NCBI GenBank assembly: GCA_965660625.1
Contig: CBFIAR010000015.1
Location: forward strand, 23,778 to 87,777
DNA length: 64,000 nucleotides
Direction of reading: 5' to 3'
DNA from: Glaciecola sp965660625
Lineage (GTDB): Bacteria; Pseudomonadota; Gammaproteobacteria; Enterobacterales; Alteromonadaceae
In this document: positions 29,059-37,550 of the stretch, piece after piece
Layout of the letters: each line of letters starts with the position of its first letter
Position numbering within the stretch: position 1 is the first letter of the stretch
The notes under the pieces: model-generated
The model's input: the letters and a program-made list of their open reading frames with translations, nothing else
The model's database searches: none
Told to the model about the DNA's origin: nothing
Translations under genes and position numbers: made by a program

Positions 29059-29730
29059 CTACTGTAATTTTTCACTGTTTGCTTGACTACTTATCAAATG
29101 TTTATTTAGCATCTCTGTTTGAGATTGGTCGTCAGTTATATTTGCAGTACTTATGTCAGCGGCATTCGTGTCCGCTGCAACCATCGCTTTCTCTAAGTTT
29201 TCGGTAAAATCATCCGCAGAGGGCAATTCGGCCAGTGTTGATAATGAAAAATAATCTAAAAATGTTTTTGTTGTCGCTAAAAGCGCTGGTCTGCCCGGCA
29301 CTTCTTTATACCCAATCTCTTTAATCCAGTTTCTCTCTGAGAGAGATTTGACTATGTGGCTGCTCACCGACACGCCTCTAATCTCTTCAATTTCGCCACG
29401 GGTTATTGGCTGGCGGTAAGCAATAAGCGCCAACGTTTCCAGCATAGCGCGACTGTATTTAGGTGCGTTCTCCTGCCAAAGCTTGCTTAACATTACGCCC
29501 AGAACTTCATTAGACTGAAAACGATATCCACTTGCTACTTTCACTAGCTGTATGCCGCGAGACGCATAATCTAGCTCGAGCTCTGAGAGTACTTTCTTGA
29601 TTTGCACCTTAGACACAGTGAAATCACTTAAAAATGTTGCTCTCATGACATCGATGCTAAGAGGCTCGTCGGCAACAAAAATACCCGCTTCAATTAGTTG
29701 CTTTAACTGAGTGTCGTTAATTTTTTGCAT
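29059..29730 (-). CDS. scpB: Segregation and condensation protein B
   Basis: ScpB is the kite (winged-helix) subunit of the SMC-ScpAB condensin. The 223 residues include the double winged-helix region with the conserved AMLETLALIAYRQPITRGEIE and RGVSVSSHIVKSLSERNWI, then GRPALLATTKTFLDYF. The C-terminal tail is acidic and likely disordered. Many gammaproteobacteria use MukBEF, but Alteromonadales commonly carry ScpAB; no smc gene lies in this window. Confidence 0.95.
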   Translation of the reverse strand: MQKINDTQLKQLIEAGIFVADEPLSIDVMRATFLSDFTVSKVQIKKVLSELELDYASRGIQLVKVASGYRFQSNEVLGVMLSKLWQENAPKYSRAMLETLALIAYRQPITRGEIEEIRGVSVSSHIVKSLSERNWIKEIGYKEVPGRPALLATTKTFLDYFSLSTLAELPSADDFTENLEKAMVAADTNAADISTANITDDQSQTEMLNKHLISSQANSEKLQ

Positions 29731-29846
29731 CGGCGATATTTTACCCTATTTTAGCTTAGGCGACTGCGTTAATTCAGGGCACTCACTCATTTTCGTAAAT
29801 ATCGTGCCATAGTATTGTAAGCGCCAACCTTCAGATTTTGCGAAGT

Positions 29847-30704
29847 TTACACTTCTGTATACTCGATTTCACTTAACTTAACGTGAATATGGGTAAATGC
29901 GCCCTCTTGAGAACACAGAATCGCACCACGTTTGACCAACTCCAAAAGGGCAATAAACGTAACTATTACTCCCGCTTTACCCTCAGACAAGGACACCAGA
30001 CTGGTTAGGTCTGTATAGGTTTCATGGTTGAGTTTTTGCAAAATATAAGACATGCGTTCACGAGTAGACAGCGCTTCCTTTGCAATCTGGTGGTGCTCAA
30101 AAGCTTGTGCGCGCTGCAAAACCGACTGAAAAGCATAGGCTATTTCTTGCATAGTTACCTGCGGAAAATGTTTAATGACCTGCACGTTATCGCTAGTTTG
30201 TGCTGTCGCTTGAAAATTGTCTCGCTCCATTCTTGGAGCAGCATCCAATAGTTCAGCCGCTCTTTTAATTTGCTCATACTCTCTCAAACGCCGGACTAAC
30301 TCTGCACGAGGGTCGTCTTCTTCAGGCGTGTCGTCATGCCTTGGCAGCAATAAACGCGACTTTATTTCAGCTAACGTAGCCGCCATAAGCAAGTATTCGC
30401 CTGCCAGTTCCAACTCGACTTCAGTCATTACCTCAACATATTGCATAAATTGCTTGGTAATTTGCAATACCGGCAACTCAACAATATCGAACTTTTGACG
30501 ACGAATAAGATACAACAATAAATCGAGGGGGCCTTCAAATCTCTCCAGTATTACTTCAAGTGCATCAGGAGGGATATAGAGATCTTCTGGTTTATCAACA
30601 AACGCTTCGCCATTAACAAAAGCCAATGCTAGGGAGTGCTGCTCTGTTATTTGAGCAACAGCTAGTGCAACCTTATTAATAGACTGCGTATCGTTTTGAT
30701 TCAT
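29847..30704 (-). CDS. scpA: Segregation and condensation protein A
   Basis: ScpA is the kleisin bridging SMC heads. The conserved N-terminal signature FEGPLDLLLYLIRRQKFDI is present near residues 53-71, followed by AGEYLLMAATLAEIKSRLLLP. The C-terminal winged helix includes VVTFIALLELVKRGAI-like residues near 250. The start overlaps the stop of yciO by 4 bases (ATGA). scpB follows after 116 bases. Confidence 0.95.
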   Translation of the reverse strand: MNQNDTQSINKVALAVAQITEQHSLALAFVNGEAFVDKPEDLYIPPDALEVILERFEGPLDLLLYLIRRQKFDIVELPVLQITKQFMQYVEVMTEVELELAGEYLLMAATLAEIKSRLLLPRHDDTPEEDDPRAELVRRLREYEQIKRAAELLDAAPRMERDNFQATAQTSDNVQVIKHFPQVTMQEIAYAFQSVLQRAQAFEHHQIAKEALSTRERMSYILQKLNHETYTDLTSLVSLSEGKAGVIVTFIALLELVKRGAILCSQEGAFTHIHVKLSEIEYTEV

Positions 30705-31321
30705 TCAAAAGGCGATGGATCGCCATTTCCAACACGAATAACATCAGTTCCACCTTCTGACATATCGATGACTGTAGTGGGTTCCTCACCTAGGTAACCG
30801 CCATGAATAATTAAGCCGACTAACTTTTCTAGCTTGTCTCTAATTTCTTCAGGATCAGTTTCAGCCATTGAAGCATTTGGTAATATTAAGGTGGTTGACA
30901 TCAAAGGTTCGCCTAGTTCTTCGAGCAGAGCCAGTGCAATAGAGTTATTAGGAACCCGGATACCGATGGTCTTACGCTTTGGATTTTGCAAACGTTTTGG
31001 CACTTCTTTAGTTGCTTTGAGAACAAAAGTATAGGGCCCTGGTGTGTTGTTCTTAATTTGCCTAAATGCCGCGTTATCGATCCTCGCGTATACAGACAGC
31101 TCAGACATGTCTCGGCACATCAGCGTAAAATTATGATCTTTGCCAATATCCCGGATGCGGCAAATTTGTTCAAGTGCTTTTTTGTTTTCCATCTGACATC
31201 CTATGGCATAACCAGAATCTGTTGGATAAACAATCACCTCGCCTGCTTTTATAATTTCACAAGCCTGTTTGATTAGCCTAACTTGCGGATTATCTGGGTG
31301 AACATAAAAAAACTGGCTCAT
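30701..31321 (-). CDS. yciO: YciO, Sua5/YciO/YrdC-family protein
   Basis: This 206-residue protein carries the Sua5/YrdC dsRNA-binding-like fold, with AGEVIVYPTDSGYAIGCQ and later RVPNNSIALALLEELGEPLMSTT. YrdC/TsaC makes threonylcarbamoyl-AMP for tRNA t6A; YciO is the paralogue usually linked to the trp region, with an unclear role. It overlaps both neighbours by 4 bases (rnm upstream, scpA downstream), so all three are translationally coupled. Confidence 0.93.
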   Translation of the reverse strand: MSQFFYVHPDNPQVRLIKQACEIIKAGEVIVYPTDSGYAIGCQMENKKALEQICRIRDIGKDHNFTLMCRDMSELSVYARIDNAAFRQIKNNTPGPYTFVLKATKEVPKRLQNPKRKTIGIRVPNNSIALALLEELGEPLMSTTLILPNASMAETDPEEIRDKLEKLVGLIIHGGYLGEEPTTVIDMSEGGTDVIRVGNGDPSPFE

Positions 31322-32175
31322 TGCACTACCTCTTTAGATCTCGCTAAATTCCAATTATGCCAAACCGGCTTGCACGACAGCGGGATGTCCAAACGGCGAC
31401 CTAGCTCAGTAAAACGACTTGGAAAATGAAAGTCAGATCCTACCGACGCAAGCAAAGCATTGTCAGACATAATCTCTTGTAATAATTTTTTCTTATCTGC
31501 CGACATGTTCGGATGTGTTATCTCCATCGCATCGCCTCCCCATTTTGCAAACTCGGAGACTAACCTGCGCAGCCATTTTGTGCTCATATCATAGTGCCCG
31601 GGATGGGCTAATACCGCTTGGCCGCCAGCGTCATGTACCCATTCAATAGCTTCCTGGATGCTAATCCACTTAGGAGTGACATGCGCTTTTTTATTCTTAG
31701 CTAAATACGCACTAAATGCGTGTTGAGGATGCGTACAAATTGATTTTTGCACCAACGCTTTGGCAATATGATTCCTCGAAATCTGAGCGCCATCGGCAAT
31801 CTCCAGAGCAAGCTCATAAATACCTTCGTGCCCACATTTAGCTAATTTCTGACAAATTCGCTCAGCTCGTTTATCACGTTCAGCAAGTTGCCCCTCTAAA
31901 CGTTGCAGAAAAACGGGGTCATCTTTATTCACTCGCAGTCCAACGATATGAATATCGAACCCATGCCAAGACGTCGAGAGCTCAATACCCGCAATAATGC
32001 TTAATTTCATATTGCTATTTTTTGCGTATTCAGAGGCAATGCCAATGCCGGCAACGGTATCGTGATCGGTAATAGCAAGTACATCGACCTGCATTTGTTG
32101 GGCACGTTGCACCAATTCAACAGGCGTAAGTGCGCCATCTGAACAAGTTGAGTGACAATGTAAATCTATTTTCAA
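31318..32175 (-). CDS. rnm: RNase AM, PHP-domain 5'-3' exonuclease (YciV/TrpH)
   Basis: This PHP-domain protein hydrolyses 3',5'-nucleotide bisphosphates and, in E. coli, trims 5' ends of 5S/16S/23S rRNA. Metal motifs are DLHCHSTCSDGALTP at the N-terminus, ITDHDT, GIELSTSW, HPGHYD and SVGSDFHFPSRF. The 285-residue length is normal. It is the first gene of the long minus-strand operon and is divergent from trp, as is common in gammaproteobacteria. Confidence 0.95.
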   Translation of the reverse strand: MKIDLHCHSTCSDGALTPVELVQRAQQMQVDVLAITDHDTVAGIGIASEYAKNSNMKLSIIAGIELSTSWHGFDIHIVGLRVNKDDPVFLQRLEGQLAERDKRAERICQKLAKCGHEGIYELALEIADGAQISRNHIAKALVQKSICTHPQHAFSAYLAKNKKAHVTPKWISIQEAIEWVHDAGGQAVLAHPGHYDMSTKWLRRLVSEFAKWGGDAMEITHPNMSADKKKLLQEIMSDNALLASVGSDFHFPSRFTELGRRLDIPLSCKPVWHNWNLARSKEVVQ

Positions 32176-32327
32176 AACATTTTCTTCTTAAATTTTGCAA
32201 CTAAAACGGTCAATAGGCTTGACATAAAGACCGATTTGTTTTCTCCTATGCAGTATACATGAAAGCAAAACGTATAAATACGGATTAGCTCAAATACAAA
32301 CACGAAAACGCAAATTATGAGAGCACG
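32176..32327. promoter_or_regulatory. Divergent promoter region between rnm and the trp leader
   Basis: This stretch must hold the trp promoter (plus) and the rnm promoter (minus). A perfect TTGACA lies at 32219-32224, but no -10 hexamer sits 16-18 bases downstream. TATACA at 32254-32259 and TATAAA at 32273-32278 are candidate -10 boxes with poor -35 partners. I see no match to the E. coli TrpR operator core CTAGTTAACTAG. Confidence 0.4.
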
Positions 32328-32435
32328 GTGAAAAAAATTCAAACACAACTTACAGCATCCAATTTTGCAGTGTCGCGTGCAAAATCGAATAATGTTCGTC
32401 AAACAAATGTTTGGTGGTGGCACAAGCTCAACTAA
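32328..32435 (+). CDS. trpL: trp operon leader peptide
   Basis: A GTG-initiated 35-codon frame opens with VKKIQTQLTASNFAV and ends NVWWWHKLN-stop. Three consecutive TGG codons at 32412-32420 (residues 29-31) lie just before the first attenuator segment. Such a Trp run, immediately upstream of trpE and followed by an intrinsic terminator, is the hallmark of ribosome-mediated trp attenuation. The ribosome site is weak (GAG about 5 bases upstream). A competing ATG at 32317 gives only four codons and ends in TGA overlapping this GTG. Confidence 0.88.
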   Translation: MKKIQTQLTASNFAVSRAKSNNVRQTNVWWWHKLN

Positions 32436-32494
32436 GGGCTGTGTAAACGTGTTCGTTTCGCAAAATTAAAGCCCGTTTCACGGGCTTTTTTTTT
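32421..32494 (+). terminator. trp attenuator (antiterminator and intrinsic terminator)
   Basis: The terminator stem is AAAGCCCGT (32468-32476) with ACGGGCTTT (32480-32488), a 3-base loop and nine T residues at 32486-32494. A competing antiterminator can form from GGGCT (32436-32440) with AGCCC (32470-32474), enclosing AAACG/CGTTT (32445-32449/32454-32458). A 1:2 pause hairpin can form from CACAAGC (32421-32427) with GCTGTG (32438-32443). Stalling at the Trp codons would free segment 2 and favour read-through into trpE. Confidence 0.85.
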
Positions 32495-32612
32495 GATTCA
32501 TTTTTGCCCAAAAATAAAAATATAAAAATCAAGCAAGTAAAAATGAGATAATGCGTAGTGGCCAATTCAGCGGCTTCAAGTAGTAATAGAATAAACAAGA
32601 ACGAGAGTAAAA

Positions 32613-34256
32613 ATGAGTTTAGCAGAATTAGGACAACTACCCGGTCAGGTTGAAAGTATCATTATTGAAGGACCCTACGTAAGTGACCCACTATTGGCTT
32701 ATCAAGCACTTGGCAAAGAAAATAGTTTATTGCTGGAATCAGCTGAAATTGATAGCAAAGCAAATTTAAAGAGCTTGCTATTAATTGACGCCGCCATCCG
32801 CATACAATGCAATGAACAGAATGTCACCATTACTGCCCTTACGGCGAACGGCCTATCGGTGTTGCCGCTCTTAGTTGAAACGTTAAGGCCTTATTATTTA
32901 AAACAAGACGCATCTGAAGGGACCATTCGTTTTGAGTTTCCCCCTGCTGATCAAAATCTAGATGAGGACTCTCGTCTTAAGCAAGCTAGCGTATTCGACG
33001 TGTTGCGCGCCTTGACTGAGCATATTCAAACCTTGCGGGACCACCCTCATGCACTCTTTTTGGGCGGCGTATTTTCATATGACCTGTTTGGTACATTTGA
33101 AAAACTGCCTGAGGCCATCTTTGGCGACAACAACTGCCCAGAATATGTGTTCTATCTGGCTGAAACCTTACTACTCATTGATCATCAAAACACACATACA
33201 CAGATAATCGGTTCGGTGTTTAGCGGCCCTCATGTTGCGCAACACTACTTTAATATTCATCAACGGATAGAGCAGATAAAGCATGAATTGGCAGCGCTGC
33301 CTTTAGAAATAACTGCGGCTGAAACAGTAACCAACATTGCATTAAAAGTAGACAAATCTGACGAGGCATACTGTGCAGACGTTATTGCATTAAAAGAACA
33401 CATCTTAGACGGTGACATTTTTCAAGTTGTGCCGTCTCGGTCTTTTAGTTTACCGTGCCCTTCTCCATTAGCCGCTTATCAACAATTGAAGATACAAAAT
33501 CCTTCTCCTTATATGTTTTATTTGAATGACCAAGATTTCATTATGTTTGGCGCGTCACCTGAGTCAGCTTTAAAATATGACAAAGGTAGCAATGTAGTAG
33601 AGGTTTATCCAATTGCAGGGACTCGCCCTCGCGGTAAGCGTCCAAGCGGTGCCATCGACTATGATTTAGATAGTCGATTAGAGCTAGACCTGCGCCAAGA
33701 TGAAAAAGAAAAATCAGAACATATTATGCTGGTTGATTTAGCTCGTAATGACGTTGCAAAAGTTAGCAAGGCTGGCACCAGACATGTCAAAGATCTCCTG
33801 AAGGTCGACAGGTATTCGCATGTCATGCACCTAGTTTCTCGCGTTATTGGCGAATTACGAGACGACCTAGACGCACTGCACGCCTATCAAGCTTGCATGA
33901 ATATGGGGACCTTAGTAGGCGCTCCCAAAGTCAGCGCCGCCTCATTAATTAGAAATATCGAGAAACAGAAGCGCGGCAGCTATGGCGGTGCAGTAGGTTA
34001 CATCAACGGTAATGGCGACATGGATACCTGTATTGTGATCCGCTCCGCTTTCGTCAGATTAAAAACAGCTTATATTCAAGCAGGTGCCGGCGTTGTAAAC
34101 GATTCGATACCACAAGCTGAAGCAGACGAAACTCGAGCAAAAGCACAAGCAGTAATATCCGCAATCATAGCAGCGCACGCGCCTAAACCTGATTCAAAAA
34201 AGCTCACTGATAACGAAAATATTGGCGGTAAAACGCAACAAGGAGAGTCAGCATGA
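32613..34256 (+). CDS. trpE: Anthranilate synthase component I
   Basis: TrpE converts chorismate and ammonia to anthranilate. The 547 residues include the Trp feedback-site motif LLLESAEI near residues 39-46. The chorismate-binding core has GDIFQVVPSRSF, GASPESALKY, YPIAGTRPRG, DLRQDEKEKSEHIMLVDLARND, MGTLVGAPKVSA and the C-terminal GAGVVNDSIPQAE. The last 25 residues are a polar extension. Its stop overlaps the trpG start by 4 bases, so the two subunits are translationally coupled. Confidence 0.98.
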   Translation: MSLAELGQLPGQVESIIIEGPYVSDPLLAYQALGKENSLLLESAEIDSKANLKSLLLIDAAIRIQCNEQNVTITALTANGLSVLPLLVETLRPYYLKQDASEGTIRFEFPPADQNLDEDSRLKQASVFDVLRALTEHIQTLRDHPHALFLGGVFSYDLFGTFEKLPEAIFGDNNCPEYVFYLAETLLLIDHQNTHTQIIGSVFSGPHVAQHYFNIHQRIEQIKHELAALPLEITAAETVTNIALKVDKSDEAYCADVIALKEHILDGDIFQVVPSRSFSLPCPSPLAAYQQLKIQNPSPYMFYLNDQDFIMFGASPESALKYDKGSNVVEVYPIAGTRPRGKRPSGAIDYDLDSRLELDLRQDEKEKSEHIMLVDLARNDVAKVSKAGTRHVKDLLKVDRYSHVMHLVSRVIGELRDDLDALHAYQACMNMGTLVGAPKVSAASLIRNIEKQKRGSYGGAVGYINGNGDMDTCIVIRSAFVRLKTAYIQAGAGVVNDSIPQAEADETRAKAQAVISAIIAAHAPKPDSKKLTDNENIGGKTQQGESA

Positions 34257-34888
34257 GCAGTAACATTAACCTAGTGCTGATTGACAATATCGATTCCTTT
34301 ACCTATAACCTCGTTGATGAAATTAGAAGCTTAGGCATTGACATGACGATTTATCGTAATACGGTAGCACCGCAAACCGTGCTCGATAAATTAGCAGAAT
34401 ATGAAAAAATTGGTCCCACCCTATTAATGCTTTCGCCCGGACCAGGTGCACCAGCTGACGCTGGCTGCATGCCCGAGCTACTGCAAAAGGTACGCGGCAA
34501 ATATCCGGTGCTTGGCATATGCTTGGGCCATCAGGCAATAGTGGAAGCTTATGGTGGCGTTGTGGCAAGAGCACCCACGGTAATGCATGGTAAGGCTTCA
34601 CAAATGAGCTATGATGAGAGCGTAGAAGCACAGTCCATTTTTGCAGGTTTGCGCAATCCCTTATCAATTGCCCGTTATCACTCGTTGGTTGCTACTGAAA
34701 TACCTGATAGTTTGCAGATTATAGCTAACATAGATGGTTTGGTTATGGCAGTTTTACAAGCGAATGATAGAATGCTGGGTTTTCAGTTTCATCCTGAATC
34801 AATACTGACCTGTGCTGGCAGTGTATTACTAATGCAAAGCATTGCATTTTTAGCCGGTACATCGGAACAACATGATTCAGCAGAGTAA
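34253..34888 (+). CDS. trpG: Anthranilate synthase component II (glutamine amidotransferase)
   Basis: TrpG supplies ammonia from glutamine to TrpE. The class I glutaminase triad is visible: Cys90 in LGICLGHQAI and the His-Glu pair in FQFHPESILT; the oxyanion motif SPGPGAP is at about 61-67. The 211-residue protein is a stand-alone glutaminase, not fused to trpD as in E. coli. Its start lies within the trpE stop (ATGA). Confidence 0.97.
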   Translation: MSSNINLVLIDNIDSFTYNLVDEIRSLGIDMTIYRNTVAPQTVLDKLAEYEKIGPTLLMLSPGPGAPADAGCMPELLQKVRGKYPVLGICLGHQAIVEAYGGVVARAPTVMHGKASQMSYDESVEAQSIFAGLRNPLSIARYHSLVATEIPDSLQIIANIDGLVMAVLQANDRMLGFQFHPESILTCAGSVLLMQSIAFLAGTSEQHDSAE

Positions 34889-34967
34889 TCTAAAGAAACG
34901 AAAATCTTAGCTTACAAAAATAGTATCGGGTCACGCAATGATAATGGACGGATAGGTTAAAAGAGAC

Positions 34968-36026
34968 ATGAAAGCAGTGAATACACGATCTCGTGAAATG
35001 GCCTTTGGGCCGCAAGATATGCTCAACGCATTAGAGAAACTTTATGCCCAGCAATCATTAAGTTTTGTTGAAGCAGAAGCGGTGTTTAACCGTGTAATGC
35101 TCGGAGAGGTAAGTGAAGTTGAACTGTCTGCATTGTTGGTTGCATTAAAGATAAAAACTGAAAGCATTGACGAAATAGCGGGTGCCGCATCAGCGATGGT
35201 CAGCAATGCGAAACCGTTTCCACGACCAGCATACAACTTTAGCGACATTGTTGGCACTGGGGGTGATGGCCATAACACCATTAATGTATCAAGCGCAGCC
35301 GCGGTGGTCGCTGCTAGCTGTGGTGTCAAAGTGGCGAAACATGGCAACCGAAGTGTCTCGAGTAAATCAGGTTCATCCGACCTTTTCGCTGCCTTTGGCT
35401 TAGCCTTAGATATGAGTCCTGAGACTGCCCGTAAATGTCTTGATGAGGCAAATTTGTGCTTTTTAGCTGCACCTGCGTATCATTCTGGTGTGAAGTATGC
35501 CATGCCGGTTCGCTTAGCGTTAAAAACCAGAACCTTGTTTAATATTTTAGGCCCCTTGGCTAATCCGTCCAGACCGACGCATAGCCTCTTGGGTGTCTAT
35601 ACACCGAACTTGCTTGACACATATGCGCAAACATTGGTGGCCTTAGGACATAAACGAGCATTGGTCGTTCACGGCAGCGGGCTTGATGAACTTGCGCTGC
35701 ATGGCAGCAGCCAAATTGTAGAAGTCAACAACGGAGCCATAACGAAAAGTGAAGTGGCCCCTGCTGATTTTGGTTTGAGCAATTATTCGTTGAATGCTAT
35801 CGAAGGTGGTGAGCCTGAGCAAAACAGAGCGCTCATTGCGGATGTTTTCAATGGCCAAGGAAAATCTGCTCATACTGCAGCTATCGCCATGAATGCAGCA
35901 GCATTGATTAAATTAAATGCGATGGCAAATACGTATAAAGAAGCTTGCGACATGGCGATGGCCTCGATAGAAGCCGGTAAGCCTATGCAGACAATTGAAA
36001 CAGCTGCGCAGTTAAGCCAGATGTGA
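34968..36026 (+). CDS. trpD: Anthranilate phosphoribosyltransferase
   Basis: TrpD joins anthranilate and PRPP. The PRPP-binding GTGGDGHNTINVSS is near residues 90-103, with KHGNRSVSSKSGSSDL and the anthranilate-site FNILGPLANPSRP. At 352 residues it is slightly long at the N-terminus. The first ATG (34968) has an AGAG a few bases upstream, and in-frame ATGs at 34998 and 35019 would give the more usual length. It lies 79 bases after trpG. Confidence 0.97.
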   Translation: MKAVNTRSREMAFGPQDMLNALEKLYAQQSLSFVEAEAVFNRVMLGEVSEVELSALLVALKIKTESIDEIAGAASAMVSNAKPFPRPAYNFSDIVGTGGDGHNTINVSSAAAVVAASCGVKVAKHGNRSVSSKSGSSDLFAAFGLALDMSPETARKCLDEANLCFLAAPAYHSGVKYAMPVRLALKTRTLFNILGPLANPSRPTHSLLGVYTPNLLDTYAQTLVALGHKRALVVHGSGLDELALHGSSQIVEVNNGAITKSEVAPADFGLSNYSLNAIEGGEPEQNRALIADVFNGQGKSAHTAAIAMNAAALIKLNAMANTYKEACDMAMASIEAGKPMQTIETAAQLSQM

Positions 36027-36090
36027 ACTGTCAGTACAAGGTAAAGTTAAAAATGTTAATCCTATCAACTGGAAGATGTAAGAGAGTATT

Positions 36091-37509
36091 GTGGCTAAAA
36101 ACGTATTAGAAAAAATTGTTGATGACAAAAAAGTGGAAATCGCACAACGAAAAATTGATTTCCCACTGAGCGATTTTATCGACACACTATCGCCTTGTAG
36201 GAAGGACTTTTTTGCTGCTTTAGCTGCGCCTAACGCGAGTTTCATTCTTGAATGCAAAAAAGCGTCACCATCCAAGGGCTTGATAAGAGAAAATTTCGAC
36301 TTAGACGAAATTATTGCAGCTTACGCGCCGCATGCTAGCTGCTTCTCGGTATTAACTGACGAAAAGTATTTTCAAGGTAAATTTGAATACCTCGACTACA
36401 TAACATCAAGAGTGACACAACCGGTCATCAATAAAGATTTTTTTGTCGATGAATATCAAATCTATCTTGCTCGCTACCACAATGCTGATGCAGTGTTATT
36501 AATGCTCTCAGTGTTGAACGATGAGGAATTCAAAACCTTAAGCGCGCTTACTCACAAACTAGGCATGGATGTGCTTACGGAAGTCAGTAATGAAGAGGAA
36601 GTACATAGAGCCTTAGCGCTGAATGCCAACATTATTGGTATTAATAATCGTAATTTACGTGATTTAAGCACCGATCTTGCGACAACAGAGCGCTTGGTAC
36701 CACTGATCACGAAAAATGGTTTTGACGGCGTTATTTTATCTGAATCAGGCATTTATCAGCATTCAGAAGTGCAACGTCTGAGTCCGCTTGTAAACGGTTT
36801 CTTAGTGGGTAGCGCTTTAATGGCAGAAACGAATTTAGTGAACGCCGTTGAAAAGCTGATATTCGGCGAAGTGAAAATTTGTGGCATCAATTCAGTCGAG
36901 AATGCGCTAAAAGTAATGGCGACTCCCGCAAGCTATATCGGCTTGATTTTCGCCACTAAGTCGCCTCGTTACGTTTCTATTGAGCGCGCACTGGAAATAG
37001 CAAACCTTGGCGATAGCAAAAAACGTGTCGGTGTGTTTTTAGATAATCCTATAGAAATGGTTGCTGACTACGCACGCAAATTAACGCTATCTGCTGTGCA
37101 GCTGCACGGCAATGAATCATTAGAGTATATCCAGACGTTGCGCACGATGCTGCCAGAGTCATGCGAAATTTGGGCGGTCGAGTCAGTATTGCAAAACCAA
37201 GTAGACCTCACTGATTTTGTTAGCGATACACTGTCTGCAAAGCTCGAAATTGCCGATAAAGTCTTACTCGATTGTAAAGTTGGCGACCAAGTGGGCGGCA
37301 CCGGCGCCACATTCGATTGGCAATTGTTAGAGGATGTGCCTCACAAACACAGACTGATATTAGCGGGCGGACTAACACCAACTAATATCAAGGCGGCTAA
37401 GCAAACCCACGTCGCCATACTAGACGTCAATTCAGGTGTTGAAGACTCACCTGCTGAAAAATCAGAATCCAAATTAAACAGTTTATTTAGCTTATTGAGA
37501 GAATACTAA
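36091..37509 (+). CDS. trpCF: Bifunctional indole-3-glycerol-phosphate synthase / phosphoribosylanthranilate isomerase
   Basis: This fusion performs the fourth and third steps of tryptophan synthesis. The N-terminal TrpC barrel (about 1-255) has FILECKKASPSKGLIRENFD and GINNRNLRDLSTD. The C-terminal TrpF barrel (about 256-472) starts KICGINSVENA and has AVQLHGNES and LAGGLTPTNI. The start codon is GTG at 36091, with GAGAG upstream. The fusion order matches that of enteric bacteria. Confidence 0.97.
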   Translation: MAKNVLEKIVDDKKVEIAQRKIDFPLSDFIDTLSPCRKDFFAALAAPNASFILECKKASPSKGLIRENFDLDEIIAAYAPHASCFSVLTDEKYFQGKFEYLDYITSRVTQPVINKDFFVDEYQIYLARYHNADAVLLMLSVLNDEEFKTLSALTHKLGMDVLTEVSNEEEVHRALALNANIIGINNRNLRDLSTDLATTERLVPLITKNGFDGVILSESGIYQHSEVQRLSPLVNGFLVGSALMAETNLVNAVEKLIFGEVKICGINSVENALKVMATPASYIGLIFATKSPRYVSIERALEIANLGDSKKRVGVFLDNPIEMVADYARKLTLSAVQLHGNESLEYIQTLRTMLPESCEIWAVESVLQNQVDLTDFVSDTLSAKLEIADKVLLDCKVGDQVGGTGATFDWQLLEDVPHKHRLILAGGLTPTNIKAAKQTHVAILDVNSGVEDSPAEKSESKLNSLFSLLREY

Positions 37510-37550
37510 GTCAAACTGTTTGGTTAAAATTAAAAGAAGCGAGCCTTAAA

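Noticed and set aside
32219..32259. Candidate trp promoter from TTGACA to TATACA
   Set aside because: The gap between the two boxes is 29 bases, too long for one sigma-70 promoter, so I list only a promoter region.
32172..32423. 83-codon minus-strand frame between rnm and trpE
   Set aside because: It is antisense to the trp leader peptide and promoter region, and its composition (poly-Phe, Cys) is not protein-like.
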